DNA of 64,000 nt from Sphingobacterium sp. FBM7-1 (GTDB lineage Bacteria; Bacteroidota; Bacteroidia; Sphingobacteriales; Sphingobacteriaceae): contig NZ_JAJEWJ010000009.1 in assembly GCF_020687765.1 (NCBI RefSeq), forward strand, positions 62,001 through 126,000, given 5' to 3'. This document shows, one piece after another, positions 10,741 to 18,713 of the stretch. Position 1 is the first letter of the stretch, and every line of letters begins with the position of its first letter. The position numbers were made by a program, and so were the translations under genes. The notes below the pieces were generated by a model. It made no database searches. It saw nothing but the letters and a program-made list of their open reading frames with translations, and was not told the origin of the DNA.

Positions 10741-10767
10741 GTTTCCCCGAATTTTATTCGGGGAAAC
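10741..10767. terminator. Hairpin between two convergent genes
   Basis: Perfect 11-bp inverted repeat (GTTTCCCCGAA, loop TTTTA, TTCGGGGAAAC) between the ends of the UbiA fusion gene (+) and the unknown lipoprotein-like gene (-). It lacks a T run on either side, so it is a weak but plausible bidirectional terminator. Confidence 0.55.
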
Positions 10768-10791
10768 CAATAATACTCTATTATCTAAACA

Positions 10792-13116
10792 CTACTGTAA
10801 CCCTAAATATTTACGGAAATAACCGCATTCTGCAATAACATCTTGATAGTATTTTGTATCGCTGTAATTGTTCTTTAACTCTTCAAAACCTTTCCATTTA
10901 CGAATCATCACATTGTTTCCATAGCCAGAATAATACTCATTGGGTATAAAATAGGTATTGCTATAAAAATCGTTGCGTTCTACTTTAGCCAGCATGTATG
11001 CTATTTTAGCTTTTTGCTCACTCGTTTCGGCAGCGTTCTGAGCCAATGTGTAATATTTTTTCACATTTCCCATGCCGTAAAGCATCTTTTCGTGCTCTTT
11101 CGAAATGCTATTTCCGTACTCGTTAATAATACTGTTGTGATAAAAAGCACGCGCATTTCCGAAATATGAAGCGTTGTAGAAAGCATTTCCTACCAAAAGG
11201 GCATTGTTGTACACATCCTCTCCTATCGCAATTTTCGCTTTCATTTCCTTAATTTTTTTAAGCAAATCGAACGATGAATATTTGATCGATTGTCTGGCGG
11301 CATGCTCGCAATCGTTACAGTCTTTTATTTTTCCGTTGAAAGGATTTCCGGGTAAGGGGATTGTTCTATAATCAACGAGCTGGGTTTCGTCCCTTTCTTT
11401 CTCCCAATTGTAGGTTTTACGTTCAAACGGCGTAATTTTTTCAAATTCGGCAAGAGCTTCATCAATCTTATCCTGATAAAAGAGATAAATTCCGCGGCTT
11501 TCGTAAATATCTGCCAATTTGAATTCATACAGATCAATCCATAATCTTTCCCATGCGCTGTGATTCGGTTTTAAAAGAAACTGTTCCATAGCTTCTGATT
11601 GTTTTTGATTTTTATAAAATCCCACTTTCGAAAACACCACTTCTGCAAACAGGTCATTCTTTTGCTGTTTGTAAAGCATAGATAAGTATTGTTTACTCCA
11701 CGTAATCGCATAAGAATATCTCATGTCTTCCACTTTTGAATAATCAGTATTCGGTAATTCATGGTGTAACCAATTTAAATCTTCCAACAAACGAGCTTCG
11801 ACTTTTTTATCGACTTTATCAGTTTTGGCAATTTCGTTCATGAGATTAAGTAAACGCAATTGATTTTTTTGATTATCCGTTTTTGCATATTGTTTTGCGT
11901 TTAAATAATAACCCGTAGCTTCTGAAAATTTTGTCTGCATACTTGCCAAATAACCACTCGCTACTTGCCACAAAAAAGGATTAGTCACTTTACCTTCTTT
12001 AGCAACTTCTTGAACCCAATGGAATGTAGCAGCGTCTACGTTCTTTTTCATCTTTTTCCGAAAATCATTCACCGATTTCATAGCCGTAGGTTGCCAGGAA
12101 TCTCCGTAAATATTAACTTGGCTCTCTATGATATTAATGTAACGCGTTAATAAAAAATCGATATGTTTAGATGACGGATCAACGGCATATATTTCTTTCA
12201 TAGCATCTAATGCGTCACCGTAATATCCTTGTATTGCCCAGAAGGCTGCTTGGTGAGCGGGTTGCAATTTTTGAATGCTTATTTTTACTTCTTTATGCGT
12301 CATCGGGCGATATTCAAATACGGCAGCATGTTGCAACAATGGAAATTCGTCAAACAATTGCGCTAAAATCTCATTCGACTTTTGATAATTTCCCTGCGAT
12401 TTATTTGCCCCAGCTACATAGTGTAACGCGCGATAATACAATGTATTTTTAGGTTGAGTTTTGTGGGTTTGATCAAAAAAGGTAATAGCACTTTGTATAT
12501 TATCCGAATAGAATTTTAAACGCATGAGTTGAAACCACATCCTGTTTTTGAAAAACGAATCAGTAGACGAAATTTTATTATATAAATTTTCAACCGCAAC
12601 TATTTTATGCGCTTCCATTTTTAATTGCTGCCGATTGTCATAATCCCAATAATCATACGTTTGATTGGTAATTTGTTCGGTTCCTCGCGCTATCTGTAGA
12701 AAAATAAAAAAGTTTTTCACTTTTTGATCCTTGACATCCCATAGATAAGGCAACTCGAACGTGTTATTGTTTTGGACAGCAACCCTCCAGTTATCTAAAT
12801 ATTCGGGTACAGTATCGTTATACAAATAATAAGATAAGGCGTCCTCGGTAGCGAATGTCCCCAAATAAGTTTTCCAGTCTTGTACATTTTCTACGAGAAA
12901 TTGTTGTTGAGCCGAACGCGCATCACCTGAATAAAATAAATTTTCAGCATCATAGAAAAATGGTTGATAGGACGATTGATTTACCGTAATTTCTGGCGAA
13001 AAAACAGAATTGTAAGCACCCCACCATCCGTCGGCACATCCGTAAACATAGATTCCCCAAGAAGATAGGAGAACACTAATAGCCGTGACGAATAGTTTTA
13101 AAAACTTCTTGTTCAT
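10792..13116 (-). CDS. Large exported protein of unknown function with TPR-like helical repeats
   Basis: 774 residues. The N-terminus has a basic start (MNKKFLK), a hydrophobic stretch and YVYGC, a possible lipobox, so it is probably exported or a lipoprotein. The body is helical and rich in Y, F, N and K. Segments resemble tetratricopeptide repeats (for example RALHYVAGANKSQGNYQKSN and IDEALAEFEKITPFERKTY). I do not recognise the family. Its first 41 bases overlap the end of the upstream lipoprotein gene, so the two are coupled. AT content is visibly higher than in the neighbouring chromosomal genes, which hints at acquisition. No partner outside this pair is seen. Confidence 0.75.
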   Translation of the reverse strand: MNKKFLKLFVTAISVLLSSWGIYVYGCADGWWGAYNSVFSPEITVNQSSYQPFFYDAENLFYSGDARSAQQQFLVENVQDWKTYLGTFATEDALSYYLYNDTVPEYLDNWRVAVQNNNTFELPYLWDVKDQKVKNFFIFLQIARGTEQITNQTYDYWDYDNRQQLKMEAHKIVAVENLYNKISSTDSFFKNRMWFQLMRLKFYSDNIQSAITFFDQTHKTQPKNTLYYRALHYVAGANKSQGNYQKSNEILAQLFDEFPLLQHAAVFEYRPMTHKEVKISIQKLQPAHQAAFWAIQGYYGDALDAMKEIYAVDPSSKHIDFLLTRYINIIESQVNIYGDSWQPTAMKSVNDFRKKMKKNVDAATFHWVQEVAKEGKVTNPFLWQVASGYLASMQTKFSEATGYYLNAKQYAKTDNQKNQLRLLNLMNEIAKTDKVDKKVEARLLEDLNWLHHELPNTDYSKVEDMRYSYAITWSKQYLSMLYKQQKNDLFAEVVFSKVGFYKNQKQSEAMEQFLLKPNHSAWERLWIDLYEFKLADIYESRGIYLFYQDKIDEALAEFEKITPFERKTYNWEKERDETQLVDYRTIPLPGNPFNGKIKDCNDCEHAARQSIKYSSFDLLKKIKEMKAKIAIGEDVYNNALLVGNAFYNASYFGNARAFYHNSIINEYGNSISKEHEKMLYGMGNVKKYYTLAQNAAETSEQKAKIAYMLAKVERNDFYSNTYFIPNEYYSGYGNNVMIRKWKGFEELKNNYSDTKYYQDVIAECGYFRKYLGLQ

Positions 13117-14071
13117 AATATTTTATATTTTTTTCATCGAGATCATATAAAATAACCTCGCGTGGTTTAATATACGTTGATAAATCTTTTGTGGCTTGTT
13201 GTAAATCTTTTGCAGAGACCTCTTCTATTTTTATGCGATCGCCTTTTTGAAGCAAACGTCCCTTGTACACGTATTCTTCTGTAATTTCATAGGTGAAATC
13301 CTGGATTTTTTTAAATACCGTATCTTGGCGAATATCTTGTTCGCGCATGCCTCCGATAACAGTTACCACTTTGTGATCCCTGATTTGTACGCCCCAGCTA
13401 AAAATAGGCAAAGCAACATCTAAATGCAAAGGGTAATCGCTCAAACGGGCTACATATTTTTGAGCTATCGATCGATCGTATATAGAATTTTCGTCAACTG
13501 GAGCAATCGTTCCCATGTTATAGTACATCAACACCCCATGATCTACTGGTGGAACACCCGTTTTTTTAAAATATTTAACTTGATGTAATCGAATGGTTGC
13601 CGATAAATACCATTGGGTATCCTTTTTAAATTCCGTTAAAAACTCAAAAAACTGTTCTTTCGATTGTAGTGACCAATCGCAATCAAATTGGACATGTTGC
13701 GTTTGTACCCCCGCTTTTGCATTGATTTGCTGCACGTATATTTTTAGCTTTTGCACCAAATCTTTAATATCCACGTGGGGTTTTAAAAACACTTCGTTTT
13801 TAATATAAATCACGGGCACAATTTCTTTAGGCAGTGTGGTGATTTCACGCCATTCGATTGGAGCAATAGGGACGGGTTCATTATTTTTCAAGCCCACATC
13901 GCAATATCGAATATATAATTTATGGATCTCCTTTTCTTGGAGAAAAGACTGTTCTACGGTTGTAAGTTTGTAATGGGTTTTCCAATAATAAGCTGACAAA
14001 GCTACGGGCGGAGTTGATGACTGGCAAGCATAAAGAAAATATAATACCAATAGTATCATCCATTTTTTCAT
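13076..14071 (-). CDS. Putative lipoprotein, possible glycosidase-like barrel (DUF3142-like)
   Basis: 331 residues beginning with a lipoprotein signal (MKKWMILLVLYFLYACQSS, lipobox LYAC). The middle contains strands ending in acidic residues (IHKLYIRYCDVGL, HVQFDCDWSL, WYLSATIRLHQ, VLMYYNMGT, LDVALPIFSWGV). This order resembles the TIM-barrel-like DUF3142 proteins thought to be glycosidase-related; the match is by eye only. It is the first gene of a two-gene operon with the 774-residue protein, which overlaps it by 41 bases. A joint role at the cell envelope is an inference. Confidence 0.7.
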   Translation of the reverse strand: MKKWMILLVLYFLYACQSSTPPVALSAYYWKTHYKLTTVEQSFLQEKEIHKLYIRYCDVGLKNNEPVPIAPIEWREITTLPKEIVPVIYIKNEVFLKPHVDIKDLVQKLKIYVQQINAKAGVQTQHVQFDCDWSLQSKEQFFEFLTEFKKDTQWYLSATIRLHQVKYFKKTGVPPVDHGVLMYYNMGTIAPVDENSIYDRSIAQKYVARLSDYPLHLDVALPIFSWGVQIRDHKVVTVIGGMREQDIRQDTVFKKIQDFTYEITEEYVYKGRLLQKGDRIKIEEVSAKDLQQATKDLSTYIKPREVILYDLDEKNIKYYEQEVFKTIRHGY

Positions 14072-14219
14072 GCTGCAAAGAACGGATTATTCTTGTAAAT
14101 ATTAAATAAGTGGCTTTGATAATTTAATCTCGTTTGTTTTAAAAGCCGTATCGTGTTTTACAAAGACAGGTTATGCTTTTTACCACCTCAACGTCTCCGA
14201 ACTGTAGATACTGCCGGCA

Positions 14220-14456
14220 CTAAAATATCCGTAAACTCCTAATATAGTTTACCGCAAGCCTTCGTGCCTGTTCAGCAATATCAGTGTCCGAAAGTGTGCT
14301 GTCTTCGATTTCCGAGTATCGTTCTTCATCGGGCGTCGTATCATCCACATTGGCTTCGGTTTTCATTTCGGGTGGTTCCGGCAGGTTTATCATTTCTGGG
14401 GTGTTTTCGGATGGATAAGCTTGTTGCTCACCAGCTGTGTTTGTTTTGTTTTTCAT
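14220..14456 (-). CDS. Small acidic hypothetical protein
   Basis: 78 residues from the ATG at 14456; an in-frame ATG at 14477 would add seven residues. The composition is strongly acidic and low in complexity in the middle (E, D, T, P), with a short helical C-terminus (DIAEQARRLAVNYIRSLRIF). Family not recognised. It lies in a stretch with gene fragments, so it may be a leftover rather than an active gene. Confidence 0.35.
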   Translation of the reverse strand: MKNKTNTAGEQQAYPSENTPEMINLPEPPEMKTEANVDDTTPDEERYSEIEDSTLSDTDIAEQARRLAVNYIRSLRIF

Positions 14457-14697
14457 AACTTTTATTGTTTGTTGCAAACAAAAGTAAATTGGTTAATGAC
14501 AACAGTATGTCAGGAGGTAGATTTTTTTGTTTAGTTTGAAAAACTTTTTGGAAGATCCCCGGCATTTCTTCGGGTGTTGTTCGGCTGAAGTTCGGATACA
14601 GCCGAACAGCAATAAACGGACCGCCTTTTCTTCGAGAAAGGGGAAATATGAAAAAATCATTTTGCAAGATTGGAAAGTAAATATTATTTTTATGGTG

Positions 14698-15084
14698 CTA
14701 CGATTTAAATACCATTACTGACCGAAAAAACCTACAAGCAACTGTACATACGGCATCGGCAATCGATTGACCTATGCGGAATTCATTAAGCAAGACGGTA
14801 TCCTCCAGAGCATGGTATTTTAATACGTAATCATTTAACAGTTTGTTCTTATAAATATACTCGTGCCGATAATGTTGTTCCAGAAGATTATAGGAGTAGG
14901 CTATCAAATCGCCGAGCCGAGCGGGCTTGTCTTGCACAAGGTTTTCCCACCCGGCATATTTCTTCATCCTCCGGATATAGGAGGACTGATTACTACTGGT
15001 TGATAGCTTTTTGAATGCTGCATGCGACACCAACGAAGCCAATTCGCGCAACTGTGCTTTGTGGTATGTCGGGCAGGTCTGCAT
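14698..15084 (-). pseudogene. Truncated sce7726-family protein (N-terminal part)
   Basis: The 128-codon frame has KLLNDYVLKYHALEDTVLLN followed by EFRIGQSIAD. This matches the conserved centre of sce7726-family proteins (YKN-LLN...LNEFR-GKSIADLV), which have a restriction-nuclease-like core and are often found in mobile DNA. In intact members the catalytic part (around EIKTE) follows directly. Here the sequence goes off after SIADAV and stops within about 20 codons with no recognisable continuation. I read it as a 3'-truncated remnant. Confidence 0.5.
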
Positions 15085-15305
15085 AAAGCAAAGTTAGTAA
15101 TTTGATTAGATTTTTAAATTAATGTTAATATATCTACTTTTCAACCGTAGGAATCCGGTGGTAGTGCTTTGTTACGCAAATTATCATATATTTATGGTAG
15201 TTTAGCTTTACCATCCACAGGCATATTTTTTTAGAGGCGACGTTTCGGAGCTGACTACCCTTGATAAAAAAGGAATGACTCATATGTCTGCATAACCAGC
15301 GTAAC

Positions 15306-16586
15306 ATGGATAATAATATTACGAATGTCAATGATTTAAATATCAAAACGGATATCCTAGAAATATTTGATAATACCCTTCATACCTATTCTAGAGATAG
15401 ATTGCTCGACATTCTTCTAACCCCGCTTCAAAATATCGATGCGATAAATAATCGACAACAAATACTTAAAGGATTTCTTGCCAACAAAAAGTTATTAGAG
15501 CGGTATTTTTATAATAGCCGGGACTTCGCCGATGTACATACACTTTTAACGAAACCCGACAACAGAAAATTAAACTTTCGATTCAAATTACTGCTATTGT
15601 TGAACAAAGAAAAGCGTAATGCGGCTATGGGTACCTATATCCAACTTATTATATTCTTACAACAGCAATACACGCTCATCTCCAATTTTATTGACACCGA
15701 CACCTTCCCTGATTCCTACAAATACGAGATCAATAGCTTAAAAAAATATTTTCTGAACTTCGAACTGGACTTTTTCAGCACACTTATACGCGCAAACAAG
15801 TTTAAAATTGCACATATAGTCGCTCTCCAAAAGAAAATTAATGAATTGCAGAAGACGGAAACAAACGAATTTTTTAAACGTTTATTTAAATTTGAATCGT
15901 TATTATCCCTAAGTATATCCATTCATAAGAGAGGTTTTATCTTCCCCAGCATTGGAGATCCGGCATTTACAATCACGGGCGTTTACCATCCGCTATTACA
16001 TAAGCCCATACGTAACTGCGTATCGCTAGACAAGCAAGTCGTGTTGATCACGGGGCCAAACATGGCTGGTAAATCTACTTTTTTAAAAGCTATCGCCATA
16101 TCCGTTTATTTAGGCCATCTAGGCATTGCTATTCCTGCGGAAGAAGCTAAATTTCCATTTTTCCAGAACATCTGTATATATATTAATCATACGGACAACT
16201 TACGACAGGGTTACAGCCATTTTTTACGTGAGGTTAAAAACCTCAAAGAGGTTGCACTTAAAGCGTCGGAAGGCACACCTACCTTCGCCATTTTTGATGA
16301 AATATTTAAAGGCACCAATATGAACGATGCATTACAGATTACGCGGGCCACCACAAAGGGTCTTGCGCAGTTCCATAAATCGGTGTTCTTTATATCGACA
16401 CATATGGATGAGTTAAAAGATATGGCATCAACAGCCGTTAATTCTTATTTCTTAGACTGCAAAGTGGAAGATGGGATTCCGAAATTTAGTTACCAATTGA
16501 AAGACGGATGGTCCAGTGTCCAGATTGGTAAGATATTGTTTAAAAATGAGGGACTTTATGACATCTTCCAACCGTCTGGCGGCTAA
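15306..16586 (+). CDS. MutS-like DNA repair ATPase lacking the mismatch-recognition domain
   Basis: 426 residues. The C-terminal third is a clear MutS domain V: Walker A ITGPNMAGKST near residue 250, the NHTDNLRQGYSHF loop, Walker B FAIFDEIFKGTN, and the STHMDEL switch. The N-terminal part (about 230 residues) matches only the clamp/lever helices. The mismatch-binding domain I is absent. These short MutS homologues are common in Bacteroidota beside the true MutS and MutS2, and their substrate is not established. It stands alone, flanked by gene remnants on both sides. Confidence 0.85.
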   Translation: MDNNITNVNDLNIKTDILEIFDNTLHTYSRDRLLDILLTPLQNIDAINNRQQILKGFLANKKLLERYFYNSRDFADVHTLLTKPDNRKLNFRFKLLLLLNKEKRNAAMGTYIQLIIFLQQQYTLISNFIDTDTFPDSYKYEINSLKKYFLNFELDFFSTLIRANKFKIAHIVALQKKINELQKTETNEFFKRLFKFESLLSLSISIHKRGFIFPSIGDPAFTITGVYHPLLHKPIRNCVSLDKQVVLITGPNMAGKSTFLKAIAISVYLGHLGIAIPAEEAKFPFFQNICIYINHTDNLRQGYSHFLREVKNLKEVALKASEGTPTFAIFDEIFKGTNMNDALQITRATTKGLAQFHKSVFFISTHMDELKDMASTAVNSYFLDCKVEDGIPKFSYQLKDGWSSVQIGKILFKNEGLYDIFQPSGG

Positions 16587-16632
16587 GATTGAAACTCGCT
16601 TAGATATTTGTATTTTTAGTTATATTTAGATC

Positions 16633-16898
16633 ATGGACAAAACAAAAGAAAGAAACCTAAAACTGGTTAACGAGTATTTCGATAAGCTACGCAGATTTGT
16701 TAGAACTGCTTGAAAAGCACGACGACGTGAACTTAGATATAGAGCCGCTAGGTAGAGTGGATTGTTGAGCCTACCGGTGGTGTGACAGCAATCTGCCCAA
16801 AATGTGGTATTGATTCTGTACTGAGTTCAAATTATCCGATTCATCAAACCCCTGCCCTATTTTTCCGCACTTACAAACTCGCCTCGGGAACATTTTAA
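16633..16898 (+). pseudogene. Broken small cytoplasmic-protein gene (CPKCGIDSV motif)
   Basis: Three frames have to be joined. MDKTKERNLKLVNEYFDK runs from 16633. A second frame reads YADLLELLEKHDDVNLDIEP and LGRVD. A third reads VEPTGGVTAICPKCGIDSVL and onward to a stop at 16896. The last part resembles small bacterial cytoplasmic proteins with an ICP-CGIDSV knuckle followed by an FL-M--WF tail, which is missing here. At least two frameshifts and an in-frame stop show that the gene is dead. Confidence 0.55.
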
Positions 16899-17002
16899 GG
16901 TGTTATTCGTTTTTTTATTTTTAAATTTAACGCATAATGCAAAATTTATTTTTTCCATTCGGATGGATATGTGCTAAGAAACATCTATTAACAACTACTA
17001 AA

Positions 17003-17617
17003 ATGAAGCATCTTTTCCTTTTACTGTTTCTCTTTGTTAATGTAAATCTACAAGCACAGACTAAATTCAAAATCGTGGAAAGTGATGGTCAGGATGCCCT
17101 CATTACATACACCTTCGTCGATGAAAACAATCAAACATTGAAAATACTGGATCCGCAAAAGTATTATACTGCTTTTTATGACTTTGATTATGGGCATTTT
17201 GCAATTGTAGGCATTAAAGGATCACCAGGGTGGTTCGCAATAGATGCCCATGAAAACGTTCTTTTTCGGGTTTACAACACGAGTTTTGGAGAGCCTAGCC
17301 CCGATTATCTAATTGAAAATAAGATTAGAATTATCGATAACAATGAAAAAATTGGGTTCGCCAATGAAAAGGGTGAAATAATCATCAAACCCCAGTTCGA
17401 GCTGGCCTCATCTTTTCATAACGGCTACGCCATTATTGCTGAAAACTGTAATAAAATTCCTTGGCCGGGTCATGAAAATTGCGACTGTCATCATTACTCT
17501 ATGGAGTGCAAAAAGCACGGCTATATGGATGAGAAGGGAAATATCATCAAGCTCGGTGATTATACGCTGGATCAAATTATTGATGAAATCGGTTGGCAGC
17601 CGGACCAGCCATATTAA
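17003..17617 (+). CDS. Exported WG-repeat-like protein
   Basis: 204 residues from the ATG at 17003, chosen because it starts a clean signal peptide (MKHLFLLLFLFVNVNLQAQ). The frame also runs 22 codons upstream to another ATG. The mature part has KIGFANEKGEIIIKPQFELA and later KHGYMDEKGNIIKLGDYTLD, which are WG-type repeat units, plus a cysteine/histidine patch ENCDCHHYSMECKKH. WG-repeat proteins in this phylum are usually periplasmic or surface proteins of unknown role. No neighbour suggests a function. Confidence 0.7.
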   Translation: MKHLFLLLFLFVNVNLQAQTKFKIVESDGQDALITYTFVDENNQTLKILDPQKYYTAFYDFDYGHFAIVGIKGSPGWFAIDAHENVLFRVYNTSFGEPSPDYLIENKIRIIDNNEKIGFANEKGEIIIKPQFELASSFHNGYAIIAENCNKIPWPGHENCDCHHYSMECKKHGYMDEKGNIIKLGDYTLDQIIDEIGWQPDQPY

Positions 17618-17678
17618 GCCATAACACAATCCCCAAATACGCTGTACTTGACGAAAGAACAGCGTCGGCATATTTCAT

Positions 17679-17700
17679 CATGTCTATGTACATAGACATG
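17679..17700. repeat. Perfect 22-bp palindrome at the head of the 21-bp repeat region
   Basis: Two uninterrupted 11-bp arms (CATGTCTATGT and its exact complement). It sits immediately before the tandem-repeat region and contains the GTAC/ATG elements seen in the first repeat units. It could be a binding site for a dimeric protein, or two repeat units placed head to head. Confidence 0.7.
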
Positions 17701-18520
17701 CGCCTACCTGCACAGTACATCTTTGTTTTGTACCGCGACTAAGTTGACATGTCAAGTGCATGGTTGATTATGTGCAGTGACAAAGCCGTCAACTACATGA
17801 ACAACGTCGTTCATGCACATGATTGCGATGACAAGTACCGTGCGGTCATCGACCATTCAAAGGACATCGTCGCGATGTCAAGGAACAACTCGGTTTTGAC
17901 ACGGTACCAAGCCCACAACTATATTGACTTAATGATTTTGTCACGGTACTTAAGCGCTATGTACCTATACGACGGGACGATGTCCATGTACAAAATGGTA
18001 TCAATTGGGCGCTACTTTACCATTTTCCCGTACGGCGACGCGTTGACGGCACCCTACGACGCGTTGACGGCGCGGGGCAAACTCATGTCGTCGGGCTACG
18101 GTGCATCTTCCCCGTCCGTCGGGGAGACGTCACCGTTCTCCGGAAACCTCTCGTCGCCCTTCGACAGGCTTTCGTCCCCCGACGGTATTTTGCCCCCATG
18201 CAGGGGGAGTGTATCCCCGTACCGCCAGGTCTTGTCCCCGCCCTTCGGCAGATCCTCCCCGCCCGGCTATGCGTTCCCGTCCTCCTACGACGTCATACTT
18301 CCGTGTGTCGACATTGTTTCGGTGTACGCCGACACGTTGTCCCCGTCCCTCGACGTCGTGTCGGCGCCCTACGACGTCTCGTGGACGGACGGGGATAGTC
18401 TCCCGTGGTCCGACGAGCTTTCATCGCCGTCCGCCGTCATGACACTTCCGTCTGCCGTTATGGTGTTGCCATCCGCCGCCATTGTACTCCCGTCCGTCGA
18501 TACGAGCATACGCACGTTCG
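17701..18520 (+). repeat. Degenerate 21-bp tandem repeat, about 35 units
   Basis: From about 18109 onward, successive units start at 18109, 18130, 18154, 18175, 18214, 18235, 18256, 18274, 18298, 18319, 18340, 18361, 18400, 18424, 18445, 18466 and 18487. Steps are almost all 21, with 18 or 24 as exceptions, so length changes are in multiples of three. A typical unit is TCCCCGTACGGCGACGCGTT followed by G. The left part of the array (17701-18000) is more diverged and richer in A and T. The array continues upstream of the ATG at 17749 in a unit that carries TAA (17740). Confidence 0.8.
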
Positions 18521-18543
18521 ACAAAAACGGTTGTAGTCGATAA
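17749..18543 (+). CDS. ORF made of heptapeptide repeats (consensus S-P-Y-x-D-x-L)
   Basis: 264 codons, open across the whole 21-bp repeat array. The protein is a series of seven-residue units such as SPFDRLS, TAPYDAL, PYRQVLS, SYDVILP, YADTLSP, SLDVVSA and SAVMVLP, where serine-proline, an aromatic, an aspartate and a hydrophobic residue recur. There is no signal peptide, membrane segment or recognised domain. An in-frame stop sits three codons before the ATG. Indels in multiples of three argue for translation at some time. Against this, the first repeat units lie outside the frame and no promoter is clear. The family is unknown; it could equally be a non-coding repeat with a fortuitous frame. 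Confidence 0.45.
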   Translation: MSSAWLIMCSDKAVNYMNNVVHAHDCDDKYRAVIDHSKDIVAMSRNNSVLTRYQAHNYIDLMILSRYLSAMYLYDGTMSMYKMVSIGRYFTIFPYGDALTAPYDALTARGKLMSSGYGASSPSVGETSPFSGNLSSPFDRLSSPDGILPPCRGSVSPYRQVLSPPFGRSSPPGYAFPSSYDVILPCVDIVSVYADTLSPSLDVVSAPYDVSWTDGDSLPWSDELSSPSAVMTLPSAVMVLPSAAIVLPSVDTSIRTFDKNGCSR

Positions 18544-18713
18544 AAAAACCGCTAAAAAAATTCCATTTTGTGATTTTCAAGTAAGCTTCAGTTTATTAAA
18601 TCTCGATTTTTCGTCGGAATACATGAAAGCTTCGAGAGGATATTCCCCTTTTATGTTGGCGCCGTGACAATAAATGGCATACCTTTGGCGGTGATAAGTG
18701 AACGCAGTACGAT

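Noticed and set aside
14428..14667. Minus-strand frame of 79 codons
   Set aside because: It overlaps the small acidic ORF, has no recognised motif, and lies in a remnant-rich stretch; support is too weak.
17701..18520. CRISPR array in the repeat region
   Set aside because: The units are contiguous, degenerate and 21 bases long, with no alternation of identical repeats and unique spacers, and no cas genes nearby.
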